DNA of 9,805 nucleotides from JALOOE01 sp964423545 (GTDB taxonomy: Bacteria > Chloroflexota > Anaerolineae > CG2-30-64-16), in NCBI GenBank assembly GCA_964423545.1, contig CAYRFV010000218.1, positions 1-9,805 on the forward strand, in the 5' to 3' direction. The notes under the pieces were generated by a model. It saw nothing but the letters and a program-made list of their open reading frames with translations. It was not told the origin of the DNA and did no database searches. The position numbers and the translations under genes were made by a program. Positions 1 through 4,830 of this stretch are shown in pieces (positions within the stretch are counted from its first letter, which is position 1; every line of letters begins with the position of its first letter).

Positions 1-315
1 CAGCACCGCGGCGAAGGTGACTTCACTCATGCGACCGGTCGGCTCATCCCAACCGTGCCGGAAGCAGGTGGCGCACTCCAGGTTGCAGGCATTCGTCGGC
101 TCGATGTATAGCTTCGCCAGATGCGTCACGGGCCGATGGAGGCGGATGCCGTTGCGCGTCGGTTCCAACCGCATCTGCGCACCGGGGGTCAGGCCCAGTT
201 GCGCCGCGACTTCCGGTGGCAGCACCAGCCGGCCCTCCTCGTCAACCCTCCCCCACGCCATGCCTGGAGTCGGAGTGCGTCTGCCCAGGACGAAATCGTG
301 GGCATCGATGGACAT
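1..315 (-). CDS. Radical SAM protein with N-terminal AbrB-like domain, probable tungsten-cofactor oxidoreductase maturase (partial, N-terminus only)
   Basis: I translated this by hand; it runs off the left edge, leaving the first 105 codons. The ATG at 313-315 follows a strong Shine-Dalgarno run (GAGGAGGAG, minus strand of 321-330) at about 8 nt. Residues ~20-60 (WGRVDEEGRLVLPPEV... then LGLTPGAQMRLEP) look like a SpoVT/AbrB-type swapped-hairpin domain. Residues 67-91 then read LAKLYIEPTNACNLECATC and continue FRHGWDEP: Cys77, Cys81 and Cys84 form the CX3CX2C motif that binds the 4Fe-4S cluster of radical SAM enzymes. The AbrB-like leader, the KLYIE entry strand and the WDEP after the cysteines match what I remember of the tungsten-cofactor aldehyde oxidoreductase maturase family (TIGR04317 type). 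Radical SAM membership is firm; the maturase role is inference. A tungsten oxidoreductase gene beyond the left edge would support it. Confidence 0.85.
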   Translation of the reverse strand, partial: MSIDAHDFVLGRRTPTPGMAWGRVDEEGRLVLPPEVAAQLGLTPGAQMRLEPTRNGIRLHRPVTHLAKLYIEPTNACNLECATCFRHGWDEPTGRMSEVTFAAVL

Positions 316-371
316 AGCGGACTCCTCCTCGGATTGCTCGCCGTGGCAGCGTCAAGGCGGCAGCTTTCTGA

Positions 372-400
372 AGTATAAGTCACAGTGCGAGATGCGTCAA
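372..400 (-). promoter_or_regulatory. Sigma-70-type promoter of the radical SAM gene
   Basis: On the minus strand TTGACG (395-400) is followed by exactly 17 nt and then TATACT (372-377), each one base off consensus. Transcription would start near position 365 and give a leader of about 50 nt before the ATG at 315. This is the best -35/-10 pair in the window. Confidence 0.75.
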
Positions 401-408
401 AGCGCATC
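391..408. promoter_or_regulatory. Perfect dyad over the -35 box, candidate operator
   Basis: GATGCG (391-396), six spacer bases, then CGCATC (403-408) form a perfect 6-bp inverted repeat. The -35 hexamer of the radical SAM promoter (395-400) lies inside it, so a dimeric regulator bound here would compete with RNA polymerase. The repeat is seen directly; the operator role is inferred and the regulator is unknown. Confidence 0.4.
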
Positions 409-598
409 GGGCAGGAACCGGCTTGGTTGACCCTTTCCGCCCTGGTCAGCACCCTCTAACACAACACTAACGTTGGCACTGCGCAAATCTAATGCGTGGC
501 TGTTATCCTCAGCCTTGAGAACGTGACGGCGGCTGAACGACAAGACGGACAGGAGCAGATTGCGCCGGTCGCCGAATCCATCTTGAGGGGAAGAGACG
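401..598. other. Divergent intergenic region upstream of dnaK; no clear dnaK promoter or heat-shock operator
   Basis: This is the dnaK side of the radical SAM/dnaK divergent gap. I see no convincing plus-strand -35/-10 pair: TTGACC (427-432) and TTGGCA (473-478) lack a -10 at usable spacing, and TTATCC (503-508) is 24 nt from the latter. No CIRCE (HrcA) inverted repeat is present. CTTGAG occurs twice (514-519 and 582-587), but as direct copies, not the inverted HAIR site of HspR. The dnaK Shine-Dalgarno (GAGGGGA, 585-591) overlaps the second copy. Confidence 0.5.
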
Positions 599-2494
599 AT
601 GAACAAGGTTGTTGGCATTGACCTGGGAACAACAAACAGCGTAGTGGCGGTGGTGGAGGGAGGTGATCCGGTCGTGGTGACCACGGCCGAAGGTGGGCGG
701 CTCTGCCCATCGGTTGTTGCCTTCACCAAGAACGGCGAGCGCCTTGTGGGCCAGACGGCAAAACGACAGGCGGTGGTGAATCCTGAGAACACCGTGTTCT
801 CCATCAAAAGATTCATGGGCCGTCACTATGGGGAAACCGCGGCCGAGCGCGCCATCGTTCCATATAAGGTGGTCGAGGGCCGCGCTGGCGATGCTCGCGT
901 GCGCATCCCGATCAACGGCAAAGAATACACGCCGCAGGAAATCTCGGCGATGATCCTGGGCAAGCTGAAGGCGGACGCTGAAGCCTACCTGGGTGAACCG
1001 GTCACGCAGGCGGTCATCACCGTGCCCGCCTACTTCAACGACAGCCAGCGCCAGGCGACGAAAGACGCAGGTCGGATCGCAGGCCTCGATGTCCTGCGCA
1101 TCATCAACGAGCCTACTGCAGCCGCCTTGGCCTATGGTCTGGACAAAAAGCAAAGTGAGACGATCCTGGTCTTCGATTTGGGCGGCGGCACCTTCGACGT
1201 GTCGATCCTGGAGGTCGGCGAGGGTGTGGTGGAGGTGAAGGCGACCAACGGCGACACGCACCTGGGTGGCGACGATTGGGATCAGCGGATCGTCGACTAC
1301 CTGGCGGATGAGTTCAGAAAGGAGCAGGGCATTGACCTGCGCACCGATCGCCAGGCGCTTCAGCGACTGAAGGAGGCTTCCGAGAAGGCGAAGATCGAGC
1401 TCTCTAGCCTGATGGAGACCGAGATCAACCTGCCGTTCATCACCGCGGATGCGACCGGGCCAAAGCACCTGCAAGCAAAGCTGACGCGTGCGCGGTTCGA
1501 GCAGCTCACGGATGATCTGATCAACCGCTGTCGTGGCCCGTTTCAGAAGGCGCTCGCAGATGCCAAGCTGGAGCCTTCGCAGATCGACGAGGTCGTGCTC
1601 GTGGGTGGCTCCACCCGCATGCCGATGGTGCTGGACCTCGTGAGGACGCTGACGGGTGGCAAGGAGCCGGCGCGGAGCGTCAACCCTGACGAGGTAGTTG
1701 CACTGGGCGCAGCGCTGCAAGGGGGCGTCCTGGCGGGTTCGGTCAAAGACGTACTGCTGCTGGATGTCACCCCGCTGACTCTAGGCGTCGAGACGTTGGG
1801 TGGCATGTTGACGCCGATCATCGAGCGCAACACAACCATCCCGATCAAGAAGAGCCAGGTGTTCAGCACGGCCGAGGATAATCAAACTGCCGTGACGATT
1901 CATGTGCTGCAGGGTGAGAGGCCGATGGCCGCCGACAATATCTCGCTGGGCCACTTCAACCTGGAGGGCATCCCGCCCGCGCCGCGCGGCATGCCGCAGG
2001 TCGAGGTCACGTTCGACATCGATGCCAACGGCATCCTGAATGTCGGCGCCCGCGATCAGGCGACCGGCAAACAGCAGACCATCACGATCAGTGCGTCGAC
2101 AAATCTGAGCAAGGATGACATCGACCGCATGGTGCGCCAGGCGGAGATCAACAAGGCCGCAGACCAGCGCCGCAAGGAGCTGATCGAGGCGCGCAATGAG
2201 GCGGACGCCCTGGCATACTCGGTCGAGAAGAGCCTGGCTGAGCTGGCGGATGCTGGCAAGGTCAGCGCGGAAGATCGGCGCGCGCTGGAACAGCTCATCG
2301 CGGAGGTGCGCAGCGCGGCGAAAGCCGACGATGTGACGGCGATCCGCGCGACCGTGACCCGTCTGCAGCAGACGACGTATCGCCTTTCCCAGAACGCCTA
2401 CCGCCAGTCGCCGGGCGGCGCCGGCGGCGAGAACTATGGCGCTCATCCTGGCGACGGTGAAGATGTGGTGGAAGGGGAGTTCCGTCAGGTGTGA
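599..2494 (+). CDS. dnaK: Molecular chaperone DnaK (Hsp70)
   Basis: This is a 631-residue, full-length Hsp70; E. coli DnaK has 638. It is a cytoplasmic ATP-driven chaperone working with DnaJ and GrpE. The nucleotide-binding domain spans ~1-383: phosphate-1 loop GIDLGTTNS (6-14), Lys70 in FSIKRFMGR, INEPTAAALAYGLD (169-182) with Glu171, phosphate-2 motif DLGGGTFDVS (193-202), and the adenosine motif VLVGGSTRMP (333-342). The hydrophobic linker DVLLLDV is at 384-390. The beta substrate-binding domain is ~391-500, the helical lid ~501-605, and a Gly-rich tail ends in EDVVEGEF, like the family's EEVVDADF. The residues after GRHYGE keep the N-terminal-quadrant insert seen in Gram-negative-type DnaK. 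The ATG at 599 has GAGGGGA 7 nt upstream. No grpE, dnaJ or hrcA lies alongside, so this may be a stand-alone copy or one of several paralogues. Confidence 0.98.
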   Translation: MNKVVGIDLGTTNSVVAVVEGGDPVVVTTAEGGRLCPSVVAFTKNGERLVGQTAKRQAVVNPENTVFSIKRFMGRHYGETAAERAIVPYKVVEGRAGDARVRIPINGKEYTPQEISAMILGKLKADAEAYLGEPVTQAVITVPAYFNDSQRQATKDAGRIAGLDVLRIINEPTAAALAYGLDKKQSETILVFDLGGGTFDVSILEVGEGVVEVKATNGDTHLGGDDWDQRIVDYLADEFRKEQGIDLRTDRQALQRLKEASEKAKIELSSLMETEINLPFITADATGPKHLQAKLTRARFEQLTDDLINRCRGPFQKALADAKLEPSQIDEVVLVGGSTRMPMVLDLVRTLTGGKEPARSVNPDEVVALGAALQGGVLAGSVKDVLLLDVTPLTLGVETLGGMLTPIIERNTTIPIKKSQVFSTAEDNQTAVTIHVLQGERPMAADNISLGHFNLEGIPPAPRGMPQVEVTFDIDANGILNVGARDQATGKQQTITISASTNLSKDDIDRMVRQAEINKAADQRRKELIEARNEADALAYSVEKSLAELADAGKVSAEDRRALEQLIAEVRSAAKADDVTAIRATVTRLQQTTYRLSQNAYRQSPGGAGGENYGAHPGDGEDVVEGEFRQV

Positions 2495-2514
2495 GCGGAG
2501 CGCCCGACCAGGCG

Positions 2515-2556
2515 GCGCGGCGGCGCAGGCGCGGCGGCGCAGGCGCAGCGGCGCAG
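2515..2556. repeat. Three tandem copies of a 14-bp GC-rich unit
   Basis: Just after the dnaK stop, GCGCGGCGGCGCAG occurs at 2515-2528, again identically at 2529-2542, and with one change (GCGCAGCGGCGCAG) at 2543-2556, followed by a partial GCG. It looks like a slippage-prone minisatellite. No function is evident; strong GC structure could slow polymerase downstream of dnaK. Confidence 0.85.
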
Positions 2557-2585
2557 GCGATGGAAGCATGCGACTGCCGTGCCGC

Positions 2586-2640
2586 CCTGCTGGCTGATTG
2601 CCGGAGAATTGTCGGCCAACTAACACCTGCCGCCAGCAGG
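2586..2640. promoter_or_regulatory. Long inverted repeat between dnaK and the zinc peptidase promoter (terminator or operator)
   Basis: CCTGCTGGC (2586-2594) and GCCAGCAGG (2632-2640) are perfect 9-bp inverted arms separated by 37 bases. The loop holds a second imperfect stem, TTGCCG (2598-2603) with CGGCCAA (2613-2619). There is no U-tract, so a classical intrinsic terminator is not supported. The right arm ends 6 bases before the -10 box of the next promoter, so an operator is equally possible. Confidence 0.4.
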
Positions 2641-2643
2641 CTG

Positions 2644-2652
2644 TGATATAAT
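2644..2652 (+). promoter_or_regulatory. Extended -10 promoter of the zinc peptidase gene
   Basis: TGATATAAT contains a perfect TATAAT (2647-2652) preceded by the TGN extension (2644-2646). The -35 region is weak (CACCTG, 2624-2629, 17-nt spacer), which is usual for extended -10 promoters. The start would be near 2659, giving a leader of about 57 nt before the ATG at 2716. Confidence 0.65.
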
Positions 2653-2705
2653 GCAGTTGTTCTGGACGAGAAGGGGGTGTTCCCTCTCGGTGGAGGCGCC
2701 GGTTC

Positions 2706-2711
2706 GGAGGA
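2706..2711 (+). promoter_or_regulatory. Ribosome binding site fixing the zinc peptidase start
   Basis: GGAGGA ends 4 nt before the ATG at 2716. An in-frame GTG at 2677 would add 13 residues (FPLGGGAGSEET-like, not family-like), so the ATG is preferred. Confidence 0.75.
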
Positions 2712-2715
2712 AACC

Positions 2716-3414
2716 ATGTACTACGGATTTGGGTTCAACCCGCTTTATCTCGTGCTTGTGCTCCCGCCGCTCTTGTTGGGCTTCTGGGCGCAGATGAAGG
2801 TGCGCAGTGCGTATGCGAAATTCACCCAGGTGCGCAACCAACGAGGGCTGACGGGCCTCGACGCAGCTAACATCATCTTAGGGCCGGAAGGGCTGTATGA
2901 GGTATCCATCACCGGAATCCCTGGTGAATTGACCGATCATTACGATCCACGCTCGAAAAAGCTGGGGCTGTCAGCCGGTGTCGCGCAACGGCCAAGCGTG
3001 GCGTCGCTGGCAATCGTGGCGCATGAGATCGGCCATGCGCTCCAGGATCATCAGAATTACGGGCCACTTAAGCTGCGAGGGGCTCTCGTACCTGCTGTGC
3101 AGTTGAGCGCGTGGGTTGGTCCGATCATGTTCATGGCGGGCATCTTCCTCCAGCTGACAGGATTGGCCTGGCTTGGGGTCTTCGCCTTTGGGTTGACCGC
3201 CATCTTCGCGGTCATGACTCTGCCGGTGGAGTTCGATGCCAGCAAACGCGGCTTGCGCCTGTTGCAGACCTACAATCTGACTGTCGGCAACGAGGTGCAG
3301 GGTGCGAAAGCAGTGCTCGATGCCGCTGCGCTGACCTACGTGGCGGCCGCCATTCAATCTATCGCCACGCTGCTCTATTACGTCTCGCTGATTGCCGGAC
3401 GTCGTGATGAATAA
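2716..3414 (+). CDS. YugP-type membrane zinc metallopeptidase (Zn_peptidase_2 family)
   Basis: The product has 232 residues from the ATG with the GGAGGA site; YugP relatives are of similar length. It is an integral membrane protein with hydrophobic segments at ~9-25, ~126-146, ~149-170 and ~206-227. The zinc site is HEIGH at 103-107 (His103, Glu104, His107), preceded by the family-typical LTDHYDPRSKKLGLS (72-86) and followed by YGPLKLRGALVP (115-126). Glu172 in LPVEFDASKRG is a candidate third ligand. These match the putative neutral zinc metallopeptidase family of Bacillus YugP (PF04298 type). The substrate is unknown for the family; membrane-protein quality control is a guess encouraged by dnaK upstream and an HtrA protease downstream. 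It has its own extended -10 promoter, so it need not depend on dnaK transcription. Confidence 0.92.
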   Translation: MYYGFGFNPLYLVLVLPPLLLGFWAQMKVRSAYAKFTQVRNQRGLTGLDAANIILGPEGLYEVSITGIPGELTDHYDPRSKKLGLSAGVAQRPSVASLAIVAHEIGHALQDHQNYGPLKLRGALVPAVQLSAWVGPIMFMAGIFLQLTGLAWLGVFAFGLTAIFAVMTLPVEFDASKRGLRLLQTYNLTVGNEVQGAKAVLDAAALTYVAAAIQSIATLLYYVSLIAGRRDE

Positions 3415-3459
3415 AAACGGGGTTTTACAGCCTGTCGCTGGCTCGATCCGACTGGGTTG

Positions 3460-3480
3460 GGCCTGCAACGGGTTGCGGCC
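3460..3480 (+). other. Strong hairpin just upstream of the HtrA ribosome binding site
   Basis: GGCC (3460-3463), a bulged T, GCAA, loop CGGG, TTGC and GGCC (3477-3480) fold into an 8-bp stem. It ends 4 bases before GGAG, the HtrA Shine-Dalgarno (3485-3488). No U-tract follows. It could be a weak terminator for the peptidase, an mRNA-end stabiliser, or a translational control element. Confidence 0.45.
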
Positions 3481-3498
3481 GCATGGAGAGAACATTAA

Positions 3499-4752
3499 AT
3501 GCATCGTTCCCGATTGATACCGATCTTGGTCGCGCTGGTCGCCTTAGGTGTTGCGCTCATAGGCTGCGGGTTGGTGCGTCCGTCGGCGCGTCCCTCAGCC
3601 AACCCGACCGCCACCCCGCGTGTTGTTGAGCGGATGGTGGTCGCCACGCCCACACCGCAACGGGCGCAGGCCGCACCCGCGCAGCAAGGGGCGCCCGCTG
3701 CGCTGCCGAGTGGCGATAGCGATGGCACTCTTCTGCGCGCTGTTTATCAAAGAGTCAATCCTGCGGTCGTCTACATCGAGAATCTCGCCGTGACGTCTAC
3801 GTCGTCGCAGTCCACTCAGGCGCTGCCCGAGAGCCAGGGGTCGGGGTTTGTCTGGGATATGCAGGGGCACATCGTGACCAACGATCACGTCGTGCGCGGT
3901 TCCGATGAGCTGCAAGTCACCTTTTCGGATGGAGTGGTCCTGCCGGCGGAGTTGATCGGTTCCGATCCGGACAGCGATCTCGCCGTGATCCAGGTCGATC
4001 CCAAGCTGGTGAAACTGCTGCCGGTGGAGCGTGGCAAGATCGATGATGTCGCGGTGGGGCAGCGGGCCATTGCTATCGGTAATCCGTTTGGGTTGGTCGG
4101 TACGATGACGGAAGGAATCGTCAGTGCCATCGGCCGGAGCATCCCGGCCATCACCGGCTTCAGCATTCCGATGGCCATCCAGACCGATGCATCCATCAAT
4201 CCCGGCAACTCGGGCGGGCCCCTTCTGAATGACAAAGGACAGGTCATCGGTGTGAACGCGCAGATTCGCTCAGCGACGGCGACGCCCGCGAATTCCGGCA
4301 TCGGTTTTGCGATTCCGATCAACATCGTCGAGCGGGTTGTGCCTGCGCTGATTTCGAGCGGCAAGTATCGGCATGCCTATCTCGGCGTCAGCGGACGCAC
4401 CTACAGTCCGGCTTGGGCCGAAGCGTTGGGTTTCAGCAAGGATGATCGCGGCGCCTACGTCATGGAACTGGTCAGCGGAGGGCCTTCGGAACGCAGCGGC
4501 CTTCGTGCCGGCACGAAGGACACCAAGGTGGTTTTGGCCATCGCCATGGACGGACCCCTGTACCTGAAGAGTGGAGGCGATCTGGTCATTGCTATCGACG
4601 ACAGGAAGGTCAACACATTCGATGATATCCTGATCTACCTCGAAAGCTTCAAATCACCGGGTGACGAAATCAGGCTGACCGTTTTACGGCCCTCTGAGGG
4701 CCAGAAAGTCATCTCCGTCAAGCTGGGTGAGCGACCGGCCCGGCTGCGCTAA
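3499..4752 (+). CDS. htrA: HtrA/DegP-type serine protease, lipoprotein with one PDZ domain
   Basis: A 417-residue S1C-family protease that degrades or refolds misfolded extracytoplasmic proteins. The N-terminus is a lipoprotein signal: basic MHRSR, a hydrophobic core, and the lipobox L-I-G-C with Cys23 as lipidation site. Residues 24-75 are a Pro/Ala/Thr-rich tether. The trypsin-like domain (~78-285) shows the full triad: His130 in TNDHVV, Asp160 in DSDLAV, and Ser238 in PGNSGGP. A single PDZ domain covers ~290-412 (YLGVSGR, SGLRAG, GGDLVIAIDDRKV). The ATG at 3499 has GGAG 10 nt upstream. The gene stands 84 bases after the zinc peptidase on the same strand and is followed by a strong hairpin. 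HtrA family membership is certain; the symbol is used at family level, since such genomes often hold several paralogues. Confidence 0.95.
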   Translation: MHRSRLIPILVALVALGVALIGCGLVRPSARPSANPTATPRVVERMVVATPTPQRAQAAPAQQGAPAALPSGDSDGTLLRAVYQRVNPAVVYIENLAVTSTSSQSTQALPESQGSGFVWDMQGHIVTNDHVVRGSDELQVTFSDGVVLPAELIGSDPDSDLAVIQVDPKLVKLLPVERGKIDDVAVGQRAIAIGNPFGLVGTMTEGIVSAIGRSIPAITGFSIPMAIQTDASINPGNSGGPLLNDKGQVIGVNAQIRSATATPANSGIGFAIPINIVERVVPALISSGKYRHAYLGVSGRTYSPAWAEALGFSKDDRGAYVMELVSGGPSERSGLRAGTKDTKVVLAIAMDGPLYLKSGGDLVIAIDDRKVNTFDDILIYLESFKSPGDEIRLTVLRPSEGQKVISVKLGERPARLR

Positions 4753-4774
4753 GCCGAATCGTTACGGATCATTG

Positions 4775-4811
4775 ACAGGCGTCCGGTGCACTTCAGCGTC
4801 CGGGCGCCTGT
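4775..4811 (+). terminator. 12-bp stem-loop after htrA, likely terminator or attenuator
   Basis: ACAGGCGTCCGG (4775-4786) pairs with CCGGGCGCCTGT (4800-4811) over 12 positions with one G-T wobble, around a 13-base loop. The trailing GCTCTT is only a modest U-tract. It begins 22 bases after the htrA stop and ends 9 bases before the GH39 Shine-Dalgarno, so it may end htrA transcription or control read-through into GH39. Confidence 0.6.
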
Positions 4812-4820
4812 GCTCTTAAC

Positions 4821-4825
4821 AGGAG
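4821..4825 (+). promoter_or_regulatory. Ribosome binding site fixing the GH39 GTG start
   Basis: AGGAG lies 5 nt before the GTG at 4831. The alternative in-frame GTG at 4786 starts inside the terminator-like stem and has no such site. The protein from 4831 also begins right where the iduronidase-like domain begins. Confidence 0.75.
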
Positions 4826-4830
4826 CAGCG

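Noticed and set aside
473..500. Possible CIRCE operator starting at TTGGCACTG upstream of dnaK
   Set aside because: Only the left half resembles TTAGCACTC; the bases after a 9-nt spacer do not match GAGTGCTAA.
514..587. Two CTTGAG motifs as an HspR HAIR site
   Set aside because: They are direct copies 68 bases apart; HAIR needs inverted arms about 7 bases apart.
509..1720. 403-codon open frame on the minus strand opposite dnaK
   Set aside because: Long antisense frames opposite dnaK are common in GC-rich genomes. This one is Arg/His/Leu-rich without family features and is fully covered by an unmistakable dnaK.
2677..2715. Upstream GTG start for the zinc peptidase
   Set aside because: It lacks a well-spaced ribosome site and adds non-conserved residues; the ATG at 2716 has GGAGGA and gives the family-like MYYGFGFNP start.
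4772..4800. TTGACA as a -35 box for the GH39 gene
   Set aside because: The hexamer is perfect, but the position 16-18 bases downstream (AGCGTC region) is nothing like a -10, and the site lies in the terminator-like stem.
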